From Candidatus Methylobacter titanis (GTDB lineage Bacteria > Pseudomonadota > Gammaproteobacteria > Methylococcales > Methylomonadaceae), in assembly GCA_029946125.1 (NCBI GenBank), contig JAQSDX010000023.1, positions 1-51,691 on the forward strand: DNA of 51,691 nt, read 5' to 3'. A program made the translations under genes and the position numbers. Positions 44,659 through 51,691 of this stretch are shown here, piece by piece. How positions within the stretch are numbered: position 1 is the first letter of the stretch; every line of letters starts with the position of its first letter. Under the pieces are notes generated by a model, which worked only from the letters and a program-made list of their open reading frames with translations, ran no database searches and was not told the origin of the DNA.

Positions 44659-45042
44659 ATGACCTCTTTAAAGCCTTATTTAATTCGTTCAATTTATGAA
44701 TGGATTATTGACAACAACCTGACGCCGCATTTGCTTGTGGATGCACAAGATACCCGCGCCATTTTACCGACCGAATTTATTGAAGACGGAAAAATCGTTT
44801 TGAATATCAGGCCGGAAGCCATACAGGGACTTTCTCTCGGCAACGATGAAATTGAGTTCAATGCCCGGTTTAGCGGAAAACCCATGCACATTGCCACACC
44901 AATAACCGCAGTATTGGCAATCTACGCTAAAGAAAACGGCAAAGGCATGATCTTCGATCAGGAAGACAATGATGGTGACGATGAACCGCCACCGCCAGTA
45001 AAAAAACCGACAGCCAGACCCACTTTACGCATCGTAAAGTAA
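44659..45042 (+). CDS. sspB: ClpXP specificity-enhancing factor SspB
   Basis: 127 residues. The SspB domain (SLKPYLIRSIYEWIIDNNLT; IALP-like FEARFSGK-type core) binds ssrA tags and is followed by an acidic linker (QEDNDGDDEPPPPV) and the ClpX-binding tail RPTLRIVK. It delivers stalled-ribosome products to ClpXP. It starts 11 bases after sspA. Confidence 0.92.
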   Translation: MTSLKPYLIRSIYEWIIDNNLTPHLLVDAQDTRAILPTEFIEDGKIVLNIRPEAIQGLSLGNDEIEFNARFSGKPMHIATPITAVLAIYAKENGKGMIFDQEDNDGDDEPPPPVKKPTARPTLRIVK

Positions 45043-45324
45043 CAGTAATTCTTGCTATGTTCAGGAGTCCTGGACATAGCAATCCTCGGGTCTCTGCTCC
45101 TGTACAACACCTAGACATTTCACCTCCTTTCCAAAGCCTATCCTCAACTTCTCTTCTGTCGACACAACGACGATTGAACTTTTCCGCAAAAAAACCTCAA
45201 GATCCACCCAACTTTTTATTATCAGTTAATCTTTTTGGTTGTATAGTGAAGCTCCTATCTGAAAAGGCAGCTTCTTTCAATAGCCCGCCTAATAGATAGC
45301 CAACCCTATCCTATGAGGTGAACC
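45043..45324. other. Intergenic region with a 27-bp palindrome after sspB
   Basis: No real gene (an 80-codon frame at 45057-45299 runs through the palindrome and is low-complexity). GCTATGTTCAGGA (45054-45066) and TCCTGGACATAGC (45068-45080) form a near-perfect palindrome, with a C-for-T difference that still pairs as G-U. Confidence 0.5.
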
Positions 45325-45891
45325 ATGAACTCGCTACAACAATCCCTTATCTTATCTTCCTTTCTGGCTGTTTTTTTTACATTGCCGGTTTTAGCCGCAG
45401 ATAGTGCGGCCGGAGAACAAAAAGCAAGCTCCTGTGTCAGCTGTCATGGTCAAAATGGTAACAGCAGCAGCGCACAATGGCCCAACTTGGCAGCACAACA
45501 ACCCACCTATCTGGTCAACCAACTCAAAACATTCAAGGCCGGAGACCGCATCAATATCATGATGCAATCAATGACCGCCAACCTGAGCAATGAAGACATC
45601 AACAACCTTGCTGCTTATTTTTCCAGCCAGAAACCCGCCAAAGCAGGCGGCGACCCGGCATTGGCAAAAGCAGGCGAAGCCAAAGCCGCTATGTGTCTGG
45701 GATGCCATGGCTCCACTGCTCAAGGTAACGGCCAGTTCCCAAGGCTTGCAGGACAGCATCCTAAATACCTTGAACAACAATTAAAAGCTTTTAAAGAGGG
45801 TTCTCGTAAAGGCGGACCGATGCAGGCTATTACCGCCAATCTATCCGAGGCTGATTTTAAAGCATTAGCGGCTTATTTTGGCTCGTTGTAA
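45325..45891 (+). CDS. Dihaem cytochrome c4
   Basis: 188 residues. Signal peptide (LILSSFLAVFFTLPVLAADS), then two homologous haem domains with CVSCHG and CLGCHG, each followed by the axial-Met-type segment (MMQSMTANLS; GGPMQAITANLS). Cytochrome c4 carries electrons from bc1 to a terminal oxidase, in line with petABC nearby. GAGGTGAACC precedes the ATG. Confidence 0.9.
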   Translation: MNSLQQSLILSSFLAVFFTLPVLAADSAAGEQKASSCVSCHGQNGNSSSAQWPNLAAQQPTYLVNQLKTFKAGDRINIMMQSMTANLSNEDINNLAAYFSSQKPAKAGGDPALAKAGEAKAAMCLGCHGSTAQGNGQFPRLAGQHPKYLEQQLKAFKEGSRKGGPMQAITANLSEADFKALAAYFGSL

Positions 45892-45938
45892 GAGAGAAAT
45901 TATCTACCCCACTTGACATTCTCCCTCAGCTAAAGCGA

Positions 45939-46203
45939 GCATAGCTATCTACACAACTTATTGGCTTTCCCGTGGCACTGCCATTAAGTTAGAATGAAAA
46001 GACAGTGATGACTGAACATTGTGGGCGCGAATTTATTCGCGCAGTGACAGCCAAATGCGCGAATAAATTCGCGCCCACCTAATGCCAAGCCCTTAACCTA
46101 ATGGCGGTGACGCCACCCGCGAGGGAACGAGGAAATATTTTTTTAATTGGTGCATGGGTAGCCAGCCCAATCAGGATGTAGTGACTTGTGTAGATAGCTA
46201 TGC
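45939..46203. mobile_element. MITE-like element with 18-bp terminal inverted repeats
   Basis: 265 bp. GCATAGCTATCTACACAA at 45939-45956 is a perfect complement of 46186-46203. Inside are a second pair (GCCATTARGTTA type) and a REP palindrome (46021-46078), so the whole folds as nested hairpins. No coding region is present. Its left margin (TTGACATTCTCCCT) also resembles ends of IS200/IS605-type elements. Confidence 0.65.
46021..46078. repeat. REP-like inverted repeat, 23-bp arms
   Basis: Arms 46021-46043 (starting GTGGGCGCGAATTTATTCGC) and 46056-46078 are exact complements with a 12-base spacer. Same design as 2543-2616. Confidence 0.85.
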
Positions 46204-46415
46204 CTGAAGGAAGGATTGTACGGACAAAATGGATAAAATCTGCGCTGCCCATGCTTTCGCCCTTATAGTGTATCAGGGTCTAAAATGTGACACCGCGATA
46301 GCTTAAGCCTGCAAGCCTTAATAACTTGGAGTTTCCCGTATAATTGGTAAAACCATCTGAATTCATCTAAACTTTGGATTCAGATCGCACAAAAAGGCTC
46401 GACAGGAACCCAAAC
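46204..46415. other. Leader and promoter region of the LysM gene
   Basis: No gene seen. TATAAT occurs at about 46339-46344 (GTATAATTGG), a candidate -10 box upstream of the LysM gene. Confidence 0.4.
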
Positions 46416-47528
46416 ATGGCTTTTCGAACATTCACCGGATTGATAGTTTCTCTGCTCATCAGCACCAGCGTATGGGCCGATGACATACAAATAAACCCAT
46501 CCCATCCCGATCAATATACCGTCGTCAAAGGCGATACTCTATGGGAACTATCCGGTAAATTTTTAATCCACCCTTGGCAATGGCCTGAATTATGGAGTCG
46601 TAATGCTCAAATCAAGAATCCTCACCTGATTTATCCCGGCGATACGCTTTATTTTTCAATCGTCGATGGCAACCCTCAACTGAGCCTTTCCCGTAGCGAA
46701 ATCCCCTTGGCCAGCGCCAATTCTCCCTGCATACTTCAGGAAGAAGACTATAAGCAAGGACGCAAAGACTTTGCCGTCTCCGAAGATGGCAAAGTACTGC
46801 CTTGTATTCGAGTAACCGAGCTGAAACAGGCCATTAGATTAATCCCTACCGAAACCATAACCAGCTTCCTGTCATCCCCCAAAGTGGTGGATGAAAATGA
46901 ACTGGGCAAGGCGCCGTATGTCGTTGACTTTGTCGGCGAACATCTGATTGCAGGCACTGGCGATCGTGTTTATGTACGTTCGATAACCGAACCGAAAAGC
47001 CAGTCCTACACGATTTACCGGCCGGGCAACGCTTATATCAGTCCGGAAAGCGGAGAAATTTTGGGCTATGAGGCGCAATATATTGCCGACACCTCAATAC
47101 AACAACCCGGCGATCCGGCGACATTAGCCATAACCAAATCCGTCCAGGAAATTCGCATCGGTGATCGGGTTATGCCCGATGCTGAACAGGACCTTGTATT
47201 AAATTATTTTCCCCGTCCGCCAGAACAACGCATCAATGGCAGTATTATCAGCGTACTTGGCGGCGTTTCTCAAATCGGCAGGTATAACGTGGTGGTCATA
47301 GACAAAGGCACGACTGACGGGATTTTAGTTGGGCATGAACTGGACATCTATCAACGCGGCAATATTGTCAAAGATGCGTACAGTTTGGTTAAAAACGATC
47401 TGGTTAACCTTCCGGATGAAATGGCCGGTACCCTGATGGTTTTTCGACCGTTTGAGCGTGTCAGTTATGCTCTGGTCATGAAAGCGACTCAGGTCCTTCA
47501 TATTTTAGACAAAGTTAAAACCCCCTGA
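46416..47528 (+). CDS. LysM peptidoglycan-binding protein
   Basis: About 370 residues. Signal peptide (TFTGLIVSLLISTSVWADD), then a LysM domain near the N terminus (YTVVKGDTLWELSGKFLIHP; NPHLIYPGDTLYF), and a long periplasmic C-terminal part with no domain I recognise. LysM genes sit upstream of dprA in many gammaproteobacteria. ATG 46416 was chosen over a TTG at 46374, because it opens a normal signal peptide after AGGAAC. Confidence 0.88.
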   Translation: MAFRTFTGLIVSLLISTSVWADDIQINPSHPDQYTVVKGDTLWELSGKFLIHPWQWPELWSRNAQIKNPHLIYPGDTLYFSIVDGNPQLSLSRSEIPLASANSPCILQEEDYKQGRKDFAVSEDGKVLPCIRVTELKQAIRLIPTETITSFLSSPKVVDENELGKAPYVVDFVGEHLIAGTGDRVYVRSITEPKSQSYTIYRPGNAYISPESGEILGYEAQYIADTSIQQPGDPATLAITKSVQEIRIGDRVMPDAEQDLVLNYFPRPPEQRINGSIISVLGGVSQIGRYNVVVIDKGTTDGILVGHELDIYQRGNIVKDAYSLVKNDLVNLPDEMAGTLMVFRPFERVSYALVMKATQVLHILDKVKTP

Positions 47529-48619
47529 ACATTCCCGAGCAAGACATTAACTACTGGCTTGCGCTATTGCGCACGCCAGGCGTCGGTTGCAGGACATTTC
47601 TCCGTTTACTGAGCAGCCATACCCCGGCACAGTTATTTGCAGAATCATCCTCCGCACTGAGCGCCTTGGGCTTAAAAAGCGATATCGTTAATGCGATCAA
47701 AAATCCTGATTGGGCGCTAATCGACTATGATTTGTGCTGGCTCAGTCAGGAGAATAACGGCGTTATCACCCTTAATGACCCAAACTATCCGCCGCTGTTA
47801 AAAGAAATCGCCGACCCTCCGCCACTTTTGTTTGTACGCGGTAACCCCGAACTGTTATCTCTGCCGCAAATTGCGATAGTGGGCAGCCGTAATCCGTCGA
47901 CATCAGGCCTGGAAATCGCCTTTAACTTCGCTAAAACCTTGAGTCATTGCGGCTTTACCATTACCAGCGGACTGGCCTTGGGTATCGATGCCGCCAGCCA
48001 TCAGGGCGCATTAAAGGCCAAAGGTTATACGATTGCAGTAGCCGGAACCGGGCTGGATCGTGTTTATCCGGCTCGGCATAAAGACCTGGCCACTGAAATT
48101 GTCAATTCCGGTGCAATGGTCTCGGAATTTCCGCCGGGCACTACCGCCAAAGCCAACCACTTTCCCCGGCGCAACCGCATTATCAGTGGCCTGTGCCAAG
48201 GCCTGTTGGTGGTTGAAGCCGCCAAACAAAGCGGCTCACTGATTACTGCGCGCATGGCCTTGGAGCAAAACCGTGAAGTTTTTGCGATTCCCGGCTCCAT
48301 TAATAACCCGCTGGCCCGAGGTTGCAACGCGCTAATCCGCGAAGGCGCAAAACTTGTCGAAACAACCCAAGATATTCTTGAGGAACTAAATCAATATAAT
48401 CAACAAGATGCGATTTTCGCCCCGGTAACAATGCAATCAACACTTGACCTGGAGCAGCAAACATTATTGAATCTCGTCATGTTTAGCCCAACTTCTATCG
48501 ATACTCTGGTTGAAAATGCCAACGAATCTGTCGAAGTTATTTCGTCAATGCTGCTGATTCTTGAACTGCAAGGTTACCTGGAAGCAGCCCCCGGCGGCGG
48601 CTATACGAGAATAAAATAA
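47525..48619 (+). CDS. dprA: DNA processing protein DprA
   Basis: About 364 residues. Rossmann core QIAIVGSRNPSTSGLEIAFN and GLALGIDAASHQGALKA bind single-stranded DNA and RecA. The C-terminal winged helix is typical. It supports natural transformation. The usual N terminus YWLALLRTPGVG is in frame only if translation begins upstream of the TTG at 47567. The frame opens at 47519, and the best option is a CTG (47525) that overlaps the LysM stop, so I place the start there with low certainty. Confidence 0.85.
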   Translation: MNIPEQDINYWLALLRTPGVGCRTFLRLLSSHTPAQLFAESSSALSALGLKSDIVNAIKNPDWALIDYDLCWLSQENNGVITLNDPNYPPLLKEIADPPPLLFVRGNPELLSLPQIAIVGSRNPSTSGLEIAFNFAKTLSHCGFTITSGLALGIDAASHQGALKAKGYTIAVAGTGLDRVYPARHKDLATEIVNSGAMVSEFPPGTTAKANHFPRRNRIISGLCQGLLVVEAAKQSGSLITARMALEQNREVFAIPGSINNPLARGCNALIREGAKLVETTQDILEELNQYNQQDAIFAPVTMQSTLDLEQQTLLNLVMFSPTSIDTLVENANESVEVISSMLLILELQGYLEAAPGGGYTRIK

Positions 48620-48639
48620 TCATAAACAACCAAGAGCCT

Positions 48640-49107
48640 ATGAAAGAAAATATTTTTGATGTCCTGATGTACTTATTCGAAAACTATATGGAAGATGAAA
48701 TTGAAATACTTCCTGACAGCGATGTCGTCAGAACAGAATTACTGGAAGCAGGCTTTGAACAAATCGAAGTCAACAAAGCTTTCGACTGGCTGGAGTCGCT
48801 TAGCCTGCAACGTGCGATAAAAACATCCGCCACACCTGCATTCCGTATTTTTTGCAGTCAAGAGAAAGCCAAATTGGATCTTGAAAGCCGTAATTTGCTT
48901 ATGTTCCTTGAGAATAGCGGCATCCTGAGCGCAGCTAACCGGGAAATCGTCATCGACCGGGCCATGGCGCTGGAAAATGAAGAAATATCGATGGAAAAAC
49001 TGAAATGGATCGTGCTGATGGTATTGCTCAGCCAGCCGGATGAAGAAATCGCTTTCTCCAGAATGGAAGATATAGTCTATGACCTTATCCCCACTTATTT
49101 GCATTAA
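48640..49107 (+). CDS. smg: Smg/DUF494 family protein
   Basis: A 155-residue Smg protein: MKENIFDVLMYLFENYMEDE start, then LEAGFEQIEVNKAFDWLESL and LKWIVLMVLLSQPDEE. It is found between dprA and topA throughout gammaproteobacteria and has no firm function. Its context here confirms the assignment. Confidence 0.92.
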   Translation: MKENIFDVLMYLFENYMEDEIEILPDSDVVRTELLEAGFEQIEVNKAFDWLESLSLQRAIKTSATPAFRIFCSQEKAKLDLESRNLLMFLENSGILSAANREIVIDRAMALENEEISMEKLKWIVLMVLLSQPDEEIAFSRMEDIVYDLIPTYLH

Positions 49108-49139
49108 CGAAGGTTCAGGAGTCAAGGTTCAAAACACAT

Positions 49140-49179
49140 ACCTTTTACCTTTCACCTTCCTTTAAACCTTTCACCTCTT
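49140..49179 (+). repeat. 7-bp repeat array in the topA leader
   Basis: ACCTTTT, ACCTTTC and ACCTTCC in tandem (49140-49160), then TTTAA, ACCTTTC and ACCTCTT (49166-49179). It ends 10 bases before the topA ATG. Confidence 0.75.
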
Positions 49180-49189
49180 TTAAGAATAA

Positions 49190-51517
49190 ATGAGCAAGAA
49201 TCTCGTCATTGTAGAATCGCCCGCAAAAGCCAAAACCATCGAAAAATATTTGGGCAAGGACTTTCAGGTTTTAGCCTCTTATGGACACGTACGTGACCTG
49301 ATCCCCAAAGAGGGCGCAGTTGACCCGAACAACGACTTCGCGATGAAATATGAAGTCATTGAGCGCAACCAAAAACATGTGCAAGCCATTGCCAAAGCGC
49401 TTAAGACCGCAGACACCTTATATCTGGCGACTGACCCTGATAGAGAAGGAGAAGCCATTTCCTGGCATTTACTGGAACTGCTGAAAGAAAAAAAACTACT
49501 GAAAGACAAGCCGGTGCATCGGGTCGTATTCCATGAAATTACCAAAAAAGCCGTCACCGACGCCATTGCCAATCCGGAACCATTAGCGATCAACTTGGTC
49601 AACGCCCAACAGGCTCGCCGCGCCTTGGATTATCTGGTCGGTTTTAACCTGTCGCCATTGTTATGGAAAAAAATCCGCCGTGGTCTTTCTGCAGGCCGTG
49701 TACAAAGCCCTGCCTTGCGCATGATCGTCGAGCGCGAACTTGAAATCGAGGCCTTTAAAACTCGCGAATACTGGACAATCAATGCCGCATTGACGGCGCA
49801 TGAACAAGCGTTTAAAGCCAAGTTGACCCAGTTTGACGGCGAAAAAATCAGTCAATTTAGCATTACCGACGAACAGCTGGCCGAAAAAACCAGGCAAACC
49901 CTGCTGGATACCGCTGATGGCCAATTAATGGTCGCCAAGCTGGAGAAAAAACAGCAAAAACGCAACCCTGCGCCCCCCTTTATCACCTCGACTCTGCAAC
50001 AGGAAGCCTCGCGCAAACTGGGTTTTACCACCAAACGCACCATGATAGTTGCCCAGCAACTCTATGAAGGTATCGATATAGGCGGAGAAACCGCCGGTTT
50101 AATCACCTACATGCGTACCGACTCGGTTAACCTGTCGGTAGACGCCGTCGAAGATATCCGTGCGCTGATTGCCGAAAACTACGGCGCTGACAATGTTCCT
50201 AAAGAACCCCGACTGTTTAAAACAAAATCAAAAAACGCTCAGGAAGCGCACGAAGCCATACGCCCAACCTACCCCCGATACTTGCCCAGCCAGATCAAAG
50301 ACCAGCTGAGTATCGAACAGTTCAAACTCTATGAACTGATCTGGAAACGCACCATCGCCTGCCAGATGATTCATGCCACGCTTAATATGGTCGCCGTCGA
50401 TTTAAGCTGCGGCGACGGCAAGCATATGTTCAGGGCAACCGGCTCAACAATTGCCACGCCGGGATTCATGACCGTCTATCTGGAAGGCAAAGATGACAGC
50501 ACTGAGAGCGATGACAAGGAAAGTTTTCTGCCGCCGATGGAAGCAGGTCGACCCGTTCAGCTGGGCGACGTCATTGCCGGACAGCACTTCACCGAGCCGC
50601 CGCCACGCTACGGCGAGGCGAGCTTGGTAAAATCCCTCGAAGAACATGGTATCGGAAGGCCATCGACTTATGCATCGATTATTTCAACCTTGCAAAATCG
50701 CGAATACGTCACCCTGGACAGCAAACGCTTTTACCCGACCGATGTCGGCAGGATCGTCAACAAATTTCTGACCGAACATTTCACCAAATACGTCGATTAC
50801 GATTTTACCGCTAACCTGGAAGATCAACTGGATGCGGTGTCGCGGGGAGAAAAAGACTGGGTTCCATTGATGCACGATTTTTGGAAACCGTTCACTGCCC
50901 TGATTCACGAAAAGGAAGAAAGCGTCCATCGCAAAGATGTCACCCAGGAAGCCATCGATGAAAAATGTCCCGATTGCGGCAGTCCGCTGTCGATTCGTTT
51001 AGGCCGGAATGGCCGGTTCATAGGTTGCACCAACTATCCCGAATGCTCTTATACCCGCAACCTGAACGATGATCCCGGCGCTAGCGATGAACCCGAAATT
51101 GTAGAAGGTCGAACCTGCCCTAAATGCGAATCGCCTTTAGTAATCAAAGCCGGACGCTACGGCAAATTCATCGGTTGCAGCGGTTATCCCAAATGCAAAC
51201 ATATCGAGCCTTTGGAAAAGCCGCTGGATACCGGCGTTGAGTGTCCGCAATGCAAAAAAGGCAACATCCTCAAACGCAAGTCTCGGAACAGCAAAATATT
51301 TTATTCCTGCTCAGAATACCCAACATGCGATTACGCATTATGGAATGCGCCGATAAAAGAAAGTTGCCCGGAATGTGCGTGGCCTATCTTGACCGTCAAA
51401 GAGACCAAACGGCGCGGCGTGGAAAAAGTTTGTCCGCAAAAAGACTGCAAATACGCAACGCCGTATGAAGGCGATCCTGCCGATGTGCAGGGACCTAAAG
51501 AACTTGGAGCTTTGTAG
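49190..51517 (+). CDS. topA: DNA topoisomerase I
   Basis: 775 residues. Toprim opening LVIVESPAKAKTIEKYLGKD and DPDREGEAISWHL with the metal-binding acids, then catalytic Tyr Y307 in AGLITYMRTDSVNLS. The C terminus carries four zinc-ribbon-like repeats (CPDC..., CPKC..., CPQC..., CPEC...). It relaxes negative supercoils. The 7-bp array lies in its leader. ATG 49190. Confidence 0.96.
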   Translation: MSKNLVIVESPAKAKTIEKYLGKDFQVLASYGHVRDLIPKEGAVDPNNDFAMKYEVIERNQKHVQAIAKALKTADTLYLATDPDREGEAISWHLLELLKEKKLLKDKPVHRVVFHEITKKAVTDAIANPEPLAINLVNAQQARRALDYLVGFNLSPLLWKKIRRGLSAGRVQSPALRMIVERELEIEAFKTREYWTINAALTAHEQAFKAKLTQFDGEKISQFSITDEQLAEKTRQTLLDTADGQLMVAKLEKKQQKRNPAPPFITSTLQQEASRKLGFTTKRTMIVAQQLYEGIDIGGETAGLITYMRTDSVNLSVDAVEDIRALIAENYGADNVPKEPRLFKTKSKNAQEAHEAIRPTYPRYLPSQIKDQLSIEQFKLYELIWKRTIACQMIHATLNMVAVDLSCGDGKHMFRATGSTIATPGFMTVYLEGKDDSTESDDKESFLPPMEAGRPVQLGDVIAGQHFTEPPPRYGEASLVKSLEEHGIGRPSTYASIISTLQNREYVTLDSKRFYPTDVGRIVNKFLTEHFTKYVDYDFTANLEDQLDAVSRGEKDWVPLMHDFWKPFTALIHEKEESVHRKDVTQEAIDEKCPDCGSPLSIRLGRNGRFIGCTNYPECSYTRNLNDDPGASDEPEIVEGRTCPKCESPLVIKAGRYGKFIGCSGYPKCKHIEPLEKPLDTGVECPQCKKGNILKRKSRNSKIFYSCSEYPTCDYALWNAPIKESCPECAWPILTVKETKRRGVEKVCPQKDCKYATPYEGDPADVQGPKELGAL

Positions 51518-51691
51518 GTTTTTTTTATTCACCATGAAGACACGAAGTTCACGAAGAAAAACCAAGTTAAAAACTTCATGTTCTTCGTGGTGACATGCCT
51601 TAAGTCGGCAGGTTCCTAATCTCCAAATCACCTAAGTAGTGCCTGACCGATAATAACATTAAACACTTACAATCAATAAGTTATAATACAA
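51518..51691. repeat. Sequence after topA with CACGAAG repeats and hairpin
   Basis: No gene seen. A T-run (51519-51527) follows the stop codon. CACGAAG-TT-CACGAAG (51541-51556) can pair with CTTCATG-TTCTTCGTGG (51574-51590), with ACCA and TGGT at the margins. It resembles the TTTCGTG pair in the gcvP leader. It may be the topA terminator. Confidence 0.45.

Noticed and set aside
45057-45299. Reading frame of 80 codons after sspB
   Set aside because: Starts within a palindrome and is low-complexity.

Overview
The window looks like the chromosome of a gammaproteobacterium. This rests on gene content and order: mlaFED-mlaB-murA, hisG-hisD-hisC, petABC-sspAB, and lysM-dprA-smg-topA. A methanotroph of the order Methylococcales is a reasonable guess from the mix of genes, but no methane-oxidation gene is present to prove it. 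Housekeeping genes dominate. They are broken up by an insertion sequence, an integrated element, several palindromic repeat families and a few small accessory genes.

Layout. (1) 75-1660 is a complete insertion sequence with 15-bp terminal inverted repeats, a 7-bp target duplication and a likely -1 frameshift. A collapsed toxin-antitoxin remnant (2000-2242) and a 23-bp palindromic REP follow. (2) 2794-5277 holds a flavoprotein (yhiN) and a convergent membrane-anchored coiled-coil protein. (3) 5558-12214 is a 6.6-kb integrated element bounded by a 51-bp direct repeat of the 3' part of a tRNA-Met gene. It carries a tyrosine integrase, an AlpA-like DNA-binding protein, a P4-type primase-helicase, a ribbon-helix-helix-like protein surrounded by AT-rich palindromic iterons, and three unrecognised genes including a 35-residue putative membrane peptide. 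(4) tRNA-Met and ychF, then gcvT and gcvP without gcvH. (5) 17793-24902: a Nudix hydrolase, a zinc-ribbon/HEAGH membrane protein, a FixL/FixJ-like two-component pair, a small AT-rich gene, and a PAS-GGDEF-EAL protein with a damaged EAL site and an odd start. (6) 25185-28108: a DUF2934 protein, a stand-alone FtsH-peptidase-like protein, and a full FtsH overlapping it. (7) A divergent LysR/EthD pair, then a minus-strand pair: a long Hsp70-family protein and a small membrane protein. (8) 33405-51517: the mla lipid transport genes (no mlaC), murA, histidine genes interrupted by an HNH endonuclease, cytochrome bc1 (petABC), sspAB, a dihaem cytochrome c4, a LysM protein, dprA, smg and topA.

How parts may work together. 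The integrated element has what it needs to integrate and probably to replicate, but no capsid or conjugation genes, so it resembles a satellite or a cryptic plasmid-like element. petABC and the cytochrome c4 form a respiratory electron path from quinol to a terminal oxidase. sspA and sspB link stringent-response transcription to ClpXP proteolysis. The FtsH cluster pairs an AAA+ membrane protease with a peptidase-like partner lacking its own ATPase.

The best candidates for something undescribed are: the tRNA-Met element with its iterons and integrase arm-type repeats; the split M41/FtsH gene pair; 7-bp pyrimidine repeat arrays sitting in the leaders of gcvP, mlaE, murA and topA; and the HNH gene inside the his cluster.
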